Of a stretch of 64,000 nucleotides of DNA, positions 8,267 to 18,600 are shown piece after piece. Made by a program: the position numbers and the translations under genes. The stretch covers positions 62,001-126,000 of the forward strand of contig NZ_QLLR01000009.1 of NCBI RefSeq assembly GCF_003259615.1, read 5' to 3'. This stretch comes from Pedobacter cryoconitis. Lineage in GTDB: Bacteria > Bacteroidota > Bacteroidia > Sphingobacteriales > Sphingobacteriaceae. Numbering within the stretch: the first letter of the stretch is position 1; each line of letters begins with the position of its first letter. Under the pieces are notes generated by a model that was given only the letters and a program-made list of their open reading frames with translations, was not told where the DNA came from and searched no databases.

Positions 8267-8569
8267 ATGAAAACCCTGAAAATTTTAAGGCTTTTGCTCA
8301 CTTCTTATCTCGGCTTAATGGCCGCTACTTTGATCCTCTCTTTGGTTGGTATTGTCGCTTACCGGCTTATGGGTGTCGAATTCCAGCCTGTGATTATCTG
8401 GTTCAAAGTGATTACACTTGGAGTAGTCGGCTATTACCTGGGCAATTATAAAAAGAAGGAATTTTACTACTACCGCAACCTTGGCTTATCCAAAACATTT
8501 ATCTGGGTATGCACTTTCACTTTTGATTTAAGCCTGTTTGTTGCCTTGCTGATCCTGATTAAGAGCTGA
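8267..8569 (+). CDS. Small integral membrane protein of unknown function
   Basis: 100 residues with three hydrophobic segments: about residues 9-33, 44-62 and 77-98. Between the second and third lies a conserved-looking KKEFYYYRNLGLSK loop, seen in small Bacteroidota membrane proteins that often accompany transporters. No enzymatic motif. Its last 42 bases overlap the 3' end of the convergent TerC-family gene, so the two mRNAs would be complementary there. Confidence 0.6.
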   Translation: MKTLKILRLLLTSYLGLMAATLILSLVGIVAYRLMGVEFQPVIIWFKVITLGVVGYYLGNYKKKEFYYYRNLGLSKTFIWVCTFTFDLSLFVALLILIKS

Positions 8570-9379
8570 TTTTCCTGCTTCTTTTTCTTCTGCTTCAATT
8601 TCATCATGGGTTTTATTCTTTTTAGGGAAGTTAAACAACAAAGATGAGGCAATTGGTAACACAAAGATAGCTACAGTAAAGATAGATACGAAAAGATCTG
8701 TTTTCTCACTATCTATCAGGTGTGAAACCGGCGATTCAGGAAAGAAATGTGTGACTAATGATGAGGTCAGCTTAAGACCCAGTACGCCAATTACAGTAAA
8801 CGCAGCAGTTTCCAGGAAAGTGAACTTCTCCATCAGCCTGACAAATGCCTGTGCTACAAAGCGCATGGCTAAAATCCCAATGAATACCCCGATATAGATC
8901 AGGTAAATATGATCTGTAAAAGCAACGGCCGCGAACACATTGTCAATAGAAAAAGCTAAATCCATCACTTCCACCAAGGCAACGGTTGCCCAGAATGTCC
9001 CCACTAAACCGACTGTGTTTTTATAAAACCAACTCTTTGATTTATCAATTTGTTCTTCCTGCTGCGGGCCGTTTTTCGCTCTTCTTTTTCTGAAGAAATC
9101 AAAAGCAAGATATAACAAATATATCCCTCCTAATGGTTTCAGCCACCATATTTTGACTAACCAGGCCGCAAGGAATAAACAAATTCCACGAAATACATAA
9201 GCACCGATAATCCCATATTTCAAGGCTCTTTTACGTTGATCTTTGGGCAAATCCATGACCATGGTGGCTAATACCGCAGCATTATCCACCGAGAGCAAGC
9301 TTTCTATGACAATCAGGTTTAAGATAATCAGTAATCCGGCTTTAATATCCGGGCCCAGAATCGTGTGTAAAAAATCCAT
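8528..9379 (-). CDS. TerC family integral membrane protein
   Basis: 283 residues with about seven to nine membrane segments. The two TerC/Alx hallmark acidic motifs are present: SLLSVDNAAVLA in the first segment region and LAFSIDNVFAAVA in the middle, each with an SxDN core in the membrane, thought to bind metal ions. The family covers tellurite resistance TerC and manganese exporter Alx; for this protein metal efflux or a helper role for secreted metalloenzymes is possible but unproven. No ter genes are nearby. Charged C-terminal tail of ~30 residues (KKNKTHDEIEAEEKEAGKSA). Confidence 0.88.
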   Translation of the reverse strand: MDFLHTILGPDIKAGLLIILNLIVIESLLSVDNAAVLATMVMDLPKDQRKRALKYGIIGAYVFRGICLFLAAWLVKIWWLKPLGGIYLLYLAFDFFRKRRAKNGPQQEEQIDKSKSWFYKNTVGLVGTFWATVALVEVMDLAFSIDNVFAAVAFTDHIYLIYIGVFIGILAMRFVAQAFVRLMEKFTFLETAAFTVIGVLGLKLTSSLVTHFFPESPVSHLIDSEKTDLFVSIFTVAIFVLPIASSLLFNFPKKNKTHDEIEAEEKEAGKSALNQDQQGNKQA

Positions 9380-9411
9380 AGGCCAAACTTACTTTAAAAC
9401 CGGAACATTTC

Positions 9412-10338
9412 CTACAGGAAGCTGTCTGCCTCTCTATAGGCCTGGATAACACGTAACTCCCCTTCTTTGCCCTTGATAGCGTTGCCATGTTCCATTCCCA
9501 TTACGCCTTTATATCCTTTTTCGTGAAGATGTTTGAACAGGTTTTTATAATTAATTTCACCAGTTCCCGGTTCATTTCTTCCCGGATTATCACCAATCTG
9601 CACGTAGGCAATTTCTTCCCAGCAGCGGTCTATATTGATCATCAGGTTACCTTCAGTTCGCTGCATATGGTAAATGTCATAAAGAATTTTACACGATGGA
9701 CTGTTCACTGCTTTGCAAACGTTATAAGTTTCATGTGTCTGTTGCAGAAACAGTTCAGGTGTGTCACTTAAAGTTTCCAGTACCATGATCAGCCCGTGTG
9801 GTTCAAAAATTTCCGCACCTGCGCGCATAGCATCTATTACATTTGCCATCTGAATTCCATAAGGAAGTTTACGCTCATAAAAGCCTGGAACTACGGTTAA
9901 CCAATTGGCATTGCAACGTTTTGCAGCCTCCACAGAACGGTGGCAAGTCGCTATAAATTTGTCTTTAAACTCTTTTTTACCAGTGGTCAATGATATTTTC
10001 CAGTTATCACCCCCATCTACAACGAATACGCCCATCCGCATGCCAAGCTTAGCGAGTAAATCACCGATTTTCGTTTGTTCCGCCAAGGGTCTGTCCAAAA
10101 AGCCATTGTCTTCAATTGACCTGAATCCTTGGTCATACATAAACTGGATCTGATCGGTAAAGCTTTTGCCGGCATGCTGGGCAAACATGCCCTGATGTGG
10201 CGCATAATCCAGGTTAAATGTTTTGCCAGCCAGTGCCTGTGTTTTTTCTGAAGAACTGGCCACCGCATTTACGGAAGAACCTGCAATCATTGCACCGGTT
10301 GCTATTGCACTATTTCTTAAAAATTCTATTCTGTTCAT
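9412..10338 (-). CDS. Hydroxypyruvate isomerase-like TIM-barrel sugar isomerase/epimerase, exported
   Basis: 308 residues. The N-terminus (MNRIEFLRNSAIATGAMIAG) is a signal peptide with Tat-like spacing but only one arginine of the usual pair. The body is an AP-endonuclease-2-type TIM barrel, with the Hyi signature VQIGDNPGRNEPGTGEINY near residue 245 and metal-ligand-type residues in LETLSDTPEL and ILYDIYHMQ. Family members interconvert keto sugars or hydroxypyruvate/tartronate semialdehyde. As the last gene of the SusC/D operon, next to a Gfo/Idh/MocA oxidoreductase, it probably acts on a sugar derivative in the periplasm, as such pairs do in 3-keto-glycoside metabolism. Substrate unknown. 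Confidence 0.82.
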   Translation of the reverse strand: MNRIEFLRNSAIATGAMIAGSSVNAVASSSEKTQALAGKTFNLDYAPHQGMFAQHAGKSFTDQIQFMYDQGFRSIEDNGFLDRPLAEQTKIGDLLAKLGMRMGVFVVDGGDNWKISLTTGKKEFKDKFIATCHRSVEAAKRCNANWLTVVPGFYERKLPYGIQMANVIDAMRAGAEIFEPHGLIMVLETLSDTPELFLQQTHETYNVCKAVNSPSCKILYDIYHMQRTEGNLMINIDRCWEEIAYVQIGDNPGRNEPGTGEINYKNLFKHLHEKGYKGVMGMEHGNAIKGKEGELRVIQAYREADSFL

Positions 10339-10362
10339 ATTAAACTTGATTAATATATCGTG

Positions 10363-11373
10363 TTAATTTACAATCATTTTCTTAAATCCGGCAGTCAGCG
10401 TATCTGTAACGCTCCCATCTTTGCGGTGATAGATCAGGTAAGCCTCCATGTTTTTCTTTGCGGACACAAACTCCAGCGCCTGTTCTACCGACATAGCCAT
10501 CACTGCATTGTCATACCCGTCGGCAGTCAAAGCATCTTTGGCAAAAATCGTGACACTGATCAATTGATTATCCAGCGGATAACCAGTTTTCGGATTAATC
10601 AAATGAGAGATCTTTTTCCCGCCTGCCTGTAAATACTTCCTGTAATTTCCTGAAGTGGTAACAGCACCTTCCTTAAAACTAATTACATGCCTGATTTGAG
10701 GCTCTGACAACTCATTTAAAGCTGGTCCTTCGATACCCACCCGCAGCGCAGTTCCATCTGGTTTTGGTCCTTTCATCCTGATCTCCCCGCCTATTTCCAC
10801 TACAAAACATGTAATCCCCTTATGCAGCAGATAATCCGCAACTACGTCTACACTATACCCTTGTGCAATCCCATTGAGATCTATCCGTACACCCGGTTGT
10901 TTTTTAAAAAGTTCATTCCCTTTAACCTCCAAAAGGTTCATGCCCACATTTTTCAGCAATTCCTTAATCCTGGCGCTATCCGGAAATACCGTGATAGGTT
11001 TAGGCCCAAAACCCCAGGCCTGGACCAGCGGCGCTACAGTAATATCAAACCTGCCATCAGTAGCCTTATAAACCTCAAATGATTTATTGATCACACATAA
11101 AAAATGAGCATCTATACTTAAAGCTTTAGTTGCGTTATTAAACTTACTGATCAAAGAATAAGGTTTATATAAAGACATGGAAGAGTCAATCTTTAACAAA
11201 ATACTATCCACCTCTGCTACGCTGACTAAAGGAGATTCAGCATAATATTTAATAGAATAATCGGTGCCCTGTGCGTAACCATGCAAAGTATATTGCTGTT
11301 GTTCCTTCCTTTTAACAAAGAAAGAAAGCAACAGCAATACAACGATTACCCAAGTTTTATAGACCAGGACCAC
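10363..11373 (-). CDS. apbE: FAD:protein FMN transferase (ApbE family)
   Basis: 336 residues; one N-terminal membrane/signal segment (WVIVVLLLLSFFV). ApbE landmarks: VAPLVQAWGFGP, VEIGGEIRMKG (flavin site), TTSGNYRKYL, HLINPKTGYPLDN and the magnesium/active-site segment ALTADGYDNAVMAM. It would covalently attach FMN to a threonine of an extracytoplasmic partner. No target flavoprotein is obvious in the window, so it may serve a periplasmic reductase elsewhere. Its start overlaps the stop of the upstream oxidoreductase gene by one base, so the two are translationally coupled. Confidence 0.92.
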   Translation of the reverse strand: MVLVYKTWVIVVLLLLSFFVKRKEQQQYTLHGYAQGTDYSIKYYAESPLVSVAEVDSILLKIDSSMSLYKPYSLISKFNNATKALSIDAHFLCVINKSFEVYKATDGRFDITVAPLVQAWGFGPKPITVFPDSARIKELLKNVGMNLLEVKGNELFKKQPGVRIDLNGIAQGYSVDVVADYLLHKGITCFVVEIGGEIRMKGPKPDGTALRVGIEGPALNELSEPQIRHVISFKEGAVTTSGNYRKYLQAGGKKISHLINPKTGYPLDNQLISVTIFAKDALTADGYDNAVMAMSVEQALEFVSAKKNMEAYLIYHRKDGSVTDTLTAGFKKMIVN

Positions 11374-12728
11374 TAAATTACCTTAGTTTTTCCAGGCGTT
11401 GGAATTGGGTATAAACCATTCGCATCAGGCATTAATCTTGGATTAGCCGTCCAGCTCAGTTCAGCCGGAAACAAACTGTTATCTGCTTTTAAAGCATCAT
11501 CCCATTTAATCGTCTGACCAGAATAAGTAGCATACCTGCCTATAATTGACGTAAAACAGCTTTTCGCTCCGCGTTCCGCATCACTGAATTTAAACTCTCC
11601 ATTAGCAATTGCAGCAAATAACTCGTCATGCTCTGTCTGATAAGGATTTTTATTGCCTTTGGTCGGGTGGCTGAATATTTCTTTTCCCTTATGGTCCCAC
11701 AATACCCCATGGTTTCCTGCCGATAAATACGTCCGGCCTTTAGTGCCCTGGAACGTTTCATCTACCCGGTTTTCCGTGCCCTCAAAATGGCGGCACTGGC
11801 TGTAAATCACCGCTCCGTCAGCATAAGTTAACTCTACTGCATGGTTGTCATAGATTTCACCATAATCTTTTCCCGTTCTCCAGGCGCGGCTGCCGGTTCC
11901 CTGTACAGAAACAGGATAAGCACCCTTCACCCAGTTCGCGATGTCAATATTATGGACATGCTGTTCTACAATATGATCCCCGCAAAGCCAGTTGAAGTAA
12001 TACCAGTTGCGCATCTGATATTCCATTTCTGTTTGCTGAGCTTCACGTTTTTTAACCCAAACCCCACCGCTATTCCAATACACCTGTCCGCTATAAATTT
12101 CACCTATAGCGCCATCCTGTATTCTTTTCATCGTTTCCCTGTAATTGGCCTGGTATCTGCGCTGTAAACCAACCACGACATTCAGTTTTTTCTGTTTAGC
12201 AATTTCTGCTGCTGCCAGTACCCTGCGGATTCCCGGCGCGTCCACTGCGACAGGTTTTTCCATAAAAACATGTTTCCCCTGTTTAACAGCTTCTTCAAAA
12301 TGACCAGGTCTGAATCCCGGAGGGGTCACCAATAGAACCACGTCTGCCAGCGCAATCGCCTGTTTATAAGCATCAAAACCTATAAAACGACGTTCCTTAG
12401 GGACATCGACTTTATCTTTAAATTTATCAAAAAGGACTTTATAACTATTGTCCATCCTATCCTGGAAAGCATCGGCCATCGCTACCAGCTTTATATTCTG
12501 AGTAGTGCTTAAAGCCTGGAAAGCAGCACCAGTTCCGCGATCTCCGCAACCGATCAAGGCGATCTTAATCGTATCGTCAACGGAAGTATGGCCGCCTGCA
12601 AAAGCGAATTGATTTAACAATACACCACCGGCAATCAATGCCGAAGACTTTAAAAATTCACGACGTTTTTCACGTAATTCTTCATTGTTCATAGTAAAAT
12701 CAGTTTTAGGTTCTATTTGGTTGTTCAT
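11373..12728 (-). CDS. Gfo/Idh/MocA family oxidoreductase, Tat-exported
   Basis: 451 residues. Twin-arginine signal at residues 21-30 (KRREFLKSSAL) followed by a hydrophobic stretch; a second in-frame ATG at codon 13 (base 12692) would give a more usual Tat length. NAD(P)-binding loop IALIGCGDRGTGAAF and the family motif HVFMEKPVAVDA are present, with the C-terminal Gfo/Idh domain of the GFO_IDH_MocA_C2 type (EQHVHNIDIANWV). Such Tat-exported members oxidise or isomerise sugars and glycosides in the periplasm with tightly bound cofactor. It lies in the SusC/D operon five bases after the formylglycine-type gene. Confidence 0.9.
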   Translation of the reverse strand: MNNQIEPKTDFTMNNEELREKRREFLKSSALIAGGVLLNQFAFAGGHTSVDDTIKIALIGCGDRGTGAAFQALSTTQNIKLVAMADAFQDRMDNSYKVLFDKFKDKVDVPKERRFIGFDAYKQAIALADVVLLVTPPGFRPGHFEEAVKQGKHVFMEKPVAVDAPGIRRVLAAAEIAKQKKLNVVVGLQRRYQANYRETMKRIQDGAIGEIYSGQVYWNSGGVWVKKREAQQTEMEYQMRNWYYFNWLCGDHIVEQHVHNIDIANWVKGAYPVSVQGTGSRAWRTGKDYGEIYDNHAVELTYADGAVIYSQCRHFEGTENRVDETFQGTKGRTYLSAGNHGVLWDHKGKEIFSHPTKGNKNPYQTEHDELFAAIANGEFKFSDAERGAKSCFTSIIGRYATYSGQTIKWDDALKADNSLFPAELSWTANPRLMPDANGLYPIPTPGKTKVI

Positions 12729-12733
12729 TGTGT

Positions 12734-13693
12734 TTAATAATCGGCAATAACAGGTTGATCATAATAAGCTGCTATTTCAGCTTTGGATGGTGTATTTACA
12801 GGTCTGACCAGGCGCATTCCAATAAATGGAGCCTCAGGAAACCACCAGTTGCTTTTCGGGATCTGGGGATCAAGCTGTTTCCAGACCGGATCAGAAGCAA
12901 GCCTCGCTGCTGAGCGTAAATCTAACGGGCCATCTTCATAAGACCCCCCGCGAATCACATGTGCATATAATTTTGAAGGAGCAGCTACAGGATTAACTGC
13001 AACCCCTTTTTGCTGCGCCGCATAAAAATCTGCAGCATACTGGTCGTACGTCCATTCCCCGACATTGCCATACATATCGAATAAGCCCCATTGGTTTGGC
13101 TTTTTCTGGCCTGCAGGATGAGTTTTGCCCCCGCTGTTTTCCTTAAACCAGCCATAATCACTCAATCCGGCAGCGGCTTCCCCAAAAGCATACGTACTGG
13201 TACTTCCCGCTCTGCAGGCATATTCCCATTCAGCCTCGGTAGGTAAGCGGTAAAAAACGCCCGTTCTGGCATATAACCATTTACAATACTGTATCGCATT
13301 GTAATGTGTCATGGCCAGTGCAGGATGGTTTTCTTTTCCCATGCCAAAAGTCATATCCAAATACGGCTTGGTAGGCCTGGTCACTGCATCTACATTTGCA
13401 GGTACAGGCCCCGTGCTATGCGAAGCCTCATAATCCTTATACAAAAAAGGCTCATATAAATCCCAGGTCAGCTCAAAAGCAGCCATCCAGAAAGCGTCCA
13501 GTTTTACCCGGTGTACAGGCAGTTCATCCGCTTTTCCTTTGGTACTTCCCATCAGGAATTCTCCGGCTGGAATAGCCTGCATCTTAAAACTCAGTTTAGT
13601 GCCTTCAATTTGCTGCGTATAAGATTTCTCTTGTCCGGCGCAAAGGAATACACTCAGCAGCAGCGGAACTGTAAATAATAATTTAACGCTCAT
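12734..13693 (-). CDS. Exported SUMF1/formylglycine-generating-enzyme-like protein
   Basis: 319 residues with a signal peptide (MSVKLLFTVPLLLSVFLCAG). The FGE-sulfatase fold is seen in MQAIPAGEFLMGS, the DELPVHRVKLDAFWMAAFELTW segment, YRLPTEAEWEYACRAG, QWGLFDMYGNVGEWTYD and VIRGGSYEDG. The paired active-site cysteines that bind copper in true formylglycine-generating enzymes are not evident near the C-terminus, and no sulfatase gene lies in the window, so it is more likely a non-canonical member (binding or scaffold role) than a sulfatase activator. Placed between susD and the oxidoreductase gene with 2- to 5-base gaps, clearly one operon. Confidence 0.85.
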   Translation of the reverse strand: MSVKLLFTVPLLLSVFLCAGQEKSYTQQIEGTKLSFKMQAIPAGEFLMGSTKGKADELPVHRVKLDAFWMAAFELTWDLYEPFLYKDYEASHSTGPVPANVDAVTRPTKPYLDMTFGMGKENHPALAMTHYNAIQYCKWLYARTGVFYRLPTEAEWEYACRAGSTSTYAFGEAAAGLSDYGWFKENSGGKTHPAGQKKPNQWGLFDMYGNVGEWTYDQYAADFYAAQQKGVAVNPVAAPSKLYAHVIRGGSYEDGPLDLRSAARLASDPVWKQLDPQIPKSNWWFPEAPFIGMRLVRPVNTPSKAEIAAYYDQPVIADY

Positions 13694-13695
13694 AA

Positions 13696-15579
13696 TTAAT
13701 ACCCGGGGTTCTGTTTCAACTCTTTATTCTTAAAAACTTCATCACGCTCAAACGGTCTGAAATATACTTTCTCTGCCCATTGACGGCTCTCCTGAGCAGT
13801 TTCAACGGTTGGCGTATAAGAGTAATCGTAAACTGAAGGATCGTAATGATAAGGCGCAGACATCGTTTGTCCGGATTTAAACTTGCCCGAAACTTTGATA
13901 TAAGTAGGTTGTCTGCCCAATGTTTCTTCGGCAATCATCCAGCGGCGTGCATCATGGTAACGCTGCTCCTCGTAAGCCATTTCAATCCTGCGTTCGTGGC
14001 GATAAATATCCCTTAATTCAGACGGTGAAGTTGAGCCTACAGCTGGCATACCAGCTCTGAACCTGATCCTGTTCAACCAAACGATTGCCTGGTCAGTTTG
14101 TCCTAACTCAATGCTCGCCTCGATATAATTCAGCACTGCTTCTGTATACCTGAAAAATGGCCATGGTACAAATTGCGGCATGGAAGCATCTACAATGGAA
14201 GGGTCCGGGTCAGTAAATTTCTGCATATAATAGCCTGTCCAGCTTCCATTCCAGTTTTCAATAGAACTTCCGCGGGTATCCAATCCTTTGAAATTGATGA
14301 CATTACTGCCTTCTTTCAAATCATACTCTCCAGTCTGGATCTGATTTGCAGGATCGACATTTCCCGAAACTTTATCCCTTGGCTTCCAGCCTGCACCATC
14401 ATATAATATCGTAGCGTAAAAACGAGGATCACGATTTTGGTAAGGTGCGCTCTTCTGCGCGGTATTTGCCCAGCTGAATTTAGTCCCGTCTGTCATTTCG
14501 TAATCATCTACCATTAAGCCAATTGGTGTATTACCTGCCCAGTTATGATACCCATTCGGGCCATTGGCACGCGCATACCGGTTATCACTCCGGTCAATAA
14601 AATACCTGGCAAATATCAGTTCTGAACTTGCCGAAGGATCTATGCCCGGTGCTTTACTTTCCCCGCCCATCGCAATACTTTTATAATTAATGATTCCAGC
14701 GTTAACCGATACTTTCTCGCTGAGAGACAGCTTATAACCAGTACCTGCATCCAGTACAGCTTTAGCTGCATCCTGTGCTGCTTTCCAACGCTGCATACGA
14801 TCTCCTGTGGTATAACCAAGAAATTCAGGATTGGCATAACCTGAAATCACCCCTTTAGATTTTGATCTGGCAGTCGGTGAATCATGTAAATCACTTGCCG
14901 CATATAAAAGTACCCTTGATTTTAATGCCATTGCTGCCAGAGAAGAAGTTCTTCCTTTTTGCGTAGACTTTCCTGTCAATTCTTTGATCGCATCATCACA
15001 ATCTTTGATCATAAAATTCACACACTCTTCATAAGTTGCCCTTTTAGCGGCGTAATCCTCATTCAGTGCGTAAACCTTTGTAATCAGTGGCACACTACCA
15101 TAAAAACGTGTCAGCTGATGATAAAAATAAGCTCTTAAAAAGTGTGCTTCACCCAGCAACTGATCTTTCACATTTTTATCCGTTATCCCATTATCCGCTC
15201 CGGTTAACTGTTCGATCGTAATATTACAAGACCTGATCCGGTTGTACATCTTATTATAAGCCCAGGTATCATCAACCCAGCCTAAATTTGTAGGGTTTAT
15301 AATTCCGGCATTCACCAGGTCAATCCCCCTGTTTGGATGGGTGAATAAAGATTCATCGGTCACAGAAGACAACATTTGTTCTGGAAACCCGCCATTCCCT
15401 AAACCATTATAGATGTCGGTTACAAAGGCCTGCGCCAGCGCCGGGTCTTTCCAAATCAGTTCTGACGGTATTGCAGTAGGTGGACTTACGCTCAGGAAAT
15501 CCTTCTTGCATCCGCTCACAAAGGAGGCCAGCAGTGCGGTGGTCAATAGTATATATGTATTTTTGAATATAGTTTTCAT
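13696..15579 (-). CDS. RagB/SusD family outer-membrane nutrient-binding lipoprotein
   Basis: About 627 residues from the ATG at 15579, which places a normal lipoprotein signal (LLTTALLASFVSGC) at the N-terminus; an ATG four codons earlier is also possible. SusD features: TPR-like helices such as LLGEAHFLRAYFYHQLTRFYG, and the C-terminal RHERRIEMAYEEQRYHDARRW motif. SusD proteins cap the SusC barrel and bind glycans at the cell surface. It follows the SusC gene directly. The ligand is unknown; no endo-acting glycosidase is encoded nearby. Confidence 0.95.
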   Translation of the reverse strand: MKTIFKNTYILLTTALLASFVSGCKKDFLSVSPPTAIPSELIWKDPALAQAFVTDIYNGLGNGGFPEQMLSSVTDESLFTHPNRGIDLVNAGIINPTNLGWVDDTWAYNKMYNRIRSCNITIEQLTGADNGITDKNVKDQLLGEAHFLRAYFYHQLTRFYGSVPLITKVYALNEDYAAKRATYEECVNFMIKDCDDAIKELTGKSTQKGRTSSLAAMALKSRVLLYAASDLHDSPTARSKSKGVISGYANPEFLGYTTGDRMQRWKAAQDAAKAVLDAGTGYKLSLSEKVSVNAGIINYKSIAMGGESKAPGIDPSASSELIFARYFIDRSDNRYARANGPNGYHNWAGNTPIGLMVDDYEMTDGTKFSWANTAQKSAPYQNRDPRFYATILYDGAGWKPRDKVSGNVDPANQIQTGEYDLKEGSNVINFKGLDTRGSSIENWNGSWTGYYMQKFTDPDPSIVDASMPQFVPWPFFRYTEAVLNYIEASIELGQTDQAIVWLNRIRFRAGMPAVGSTSPSELRDIYRHERRIEMAYEEQRYHDARRWMIAEETLGRQPTYIKVSGKFKSGQTMSAPYHYDPSVYDYSYTPTVETAQESRQWAEKVYFRPFERDEVFKNKELKQNPGY

Positions 15580-15604
15580 ATGCAATTGCAATTAGATAAT
15601 AAGT

Positions 15605-18600
15605 TTAAAAAGTAGCTTTGATCCCTGTGTTGATCACTCTTGCCTGCGGATAATACTGTGCACTGGAATTCGTTGATTCCGGGTCCCAGATTCCGATTTT
15701 ATCTACTGTAATCAGGTTTAAGCCGTTAACATATACTCTTACCGCACTAATACCTGCTTTTTTACACCAAACAGATGGCAACGTATACCCTATCTCTACA
15801 TTTTTCAGTCTGACATAATTGTTGCTGCGCAGCCAGTAAGTATTTCTGCCCGCATTGTTAAAATCTGTATAATACGTTTTACCACGGTTCGACAAACGAG
15901 GGAATTCACTGCTTGGATTATCAATTGTCCAGCGGTTTTGATAAGACCAGTCCAGGAAGTTTCCAATATCTCCCGATTCCGTTAAACCTACAATCTGAAC
16001 CCCACCGCTCGCGCCTTGTATCAAGGCCGAAAAGTCAAAGTTCTTGTATTGTAAAGTCAGGTTAAAACCACCTGTAAAAGTCGGCGTGCTGGTTTTATCA
16101 GACCTGATCCGGTCATCCCCATCAATTTTACCGTCTCCATTCACATCCCTGAACTTCATGTCACCCGGAAGAAGTTTATTTGTTAAAGCGCTGTAATTAA
16201 TCGTATTAGCTTTAATTTCCGCGTCATCCCTAAATACCCCAACATACTCATAAATCAAATCCGTACCCGTTGGCATGCCTGTAGACTGTTGCCATGAAGG
16301 TGCGCCAGGAGTTTCATCCCAGAAAATGATCTTATTTTTAGAATATCCGCCGTTCACACTTACGCCGTAGTTCAATTCACCAACATGGTCATTGTAACTC
16401 AATTTAAACTCAAAGCCTTTGTTATTAACCTTTCCTAAATTAACAGGAGGCAACTTTTCAGTGATCCCGGAACTGCCCGGAATAGAACTACCTCTGCTGA
16501 TCAGGATTTTAGTCCGTTTATTATAGAAATAATCAAACTCAAAACTCAGCTTGTTATTTAAAAACGAAGCATCTAAACCTAAATTCGCATTGTTGGCTAC
16601 TTCCCATCCAAAATCTAAATTGGGTACACGGTTTTCTACTAAAGTCTGGCTGTACTGATTGTTGATAATGTAATTACCAAAGCCCATGGTATTTAAATAC
16701 TGGTACTCCGCCAAAGCATCCCCGAAATAAGCTTCAGCACCCATCTGCCCATAAGAAGCCCTGATTTTCAGGTTATTGATAAACTTAATATGGTCTTTAA
16801 AGAAGGATTCTTCAGATACCCTCCAGCCTGCTGAAACCCCCGGAAAAAATCCGAACCTTTTATTTTCAGGGAAGATATAAGACCCGTCTACCCGCCATAA
16901 AAACTCTGCCAGATACTTTTCTTTATAATTATAACCAGCTCTGCCAAAATAACTTAAACGAGCCCTGTTAAATAAATTATTAGGTGCGTCAGTTGGATTG
17001 CCAACCGTTTGTTCTCTGTCACTTCCTGCTACCAATTCCTGTAAAGCGGTAGAAAGGAAGTACCTGCGTGTGGCGCTGAAACCATCATTGTTAACTTTTT
17101 CCCTGGTTACCCCTGCCATCAGGTTAAAAGTATGATCACCTATTTTCTTATCATAAGTAGCCATTCCCATTAAATTGATAGCAAGCTGTGAACCTGCAGT
17201 CTCTCCCAAACTTGCATCAGTACGCTCCGAACGTACAGATCCTTTCAGCAAAGGCGTAACGCCGTCGGCCTCAAAAGATTTTTTATCCCAGTAATATAAT
17301 GTCCATGGAGTCTGCCATCTTTTTTGTCTGCCCGCAAACTTGTCAATAGAAGCTGTACCTGTAATTTTCAGCCCTTCTACGCCCGGGACTTTAATATCAA
17401 TTTTACCCGTAGACTGAAAGTAATCCCGCTGATCTCTGTTATACCCTGTCTGATCTGTGGTGATCACGTAAGGATTATAACCAAATTCAATATCCGGCCC
17501 TGGTAACCCATTTGGCCAGACTTCCTGCTCCGTAGGTTTACCACGCATCAGCATTCTGAAAATATCACCAGCGCCAACAGTTGGATAATTACGCGCCTCT
17601 TCTCTGCCTGTAATGCCTAAAGTTAAAGTCACATATTTACTCACTGCCGCTTCCAGGTTAATCCTCAGATCATATTGCTTATAGCCAGTCGCTGACTTTT
17701 TATAATAGCCATCCTGATCCAGGTAACCTAAGGAAACCAGGTATTTGATATTCTCTGCGCCGCCGGTCAATTGCAAATTATGTCTTTGCTGAGGCGACCA
17801 GTTTTTCAAAGTCGTCTTAAACCAGTCTGTATTCGGGTAACGCAAAGGATCTGACCCATCACTTAATTTCTGCATTTCATCGGGACGGTAAACGGCCGAC
17901 AAGATATTTCCATTATCCGTTCTTTTATAAGTACCAGTTGCTTTAAATGCCTGTGAAGCAGCACCCCACTGGTCTACAGGTAAATCTGCACCAAAAATAT
18001 TCAGCTCATTCAAGATCTCGGCATATTGTGTTGAATTGGCCATTTTAGGCGTTCTGGTAGGCTGTTGCAAGCCATAGCTGAAATCGTAAGAAAGCTGAGG
18101 TTTACCAGATTTACCTTGTTTAGTAGTAATCAGGATTACCCCGTTCGCTGCGCGTGATCCGTAAATTGCAGCAGAAGCATCCTTCAGTACAGATACACTT
18201 TCCACGTCATTCGGATTGATCCTTTCTAAACCACCCGCACGGTTTGGCACCCCGTCAATAACAATTAGTGCATCATTATTTCCTAAGGAATTTACCCCGC
18301 GAATCCGGATGGTAGAACCATCAGCACCCGGTTCTCCGCTGGATTGTAAGGCAGTTACTCCGGGTAATCGTCCGGCTAAAGAGTTAGACAGATTTACGTT
18401 CGGTGTTTTCGCCAGCTCTGTACCTTTCACAGAAGTTACTGCGCCGGAAACTACTGCCTTTTTCTGCGTACCATAACCAACTACTACAATTTCTGTGAGC
18501 GCCTGGCTGTTTTCCTGCAGTTTGACATTGATTACAGGGCGGCTATTCACCGCGACTTCCTGCGTATTATAACCCAGGTAAGAAAAAATTAGCACCCCAT

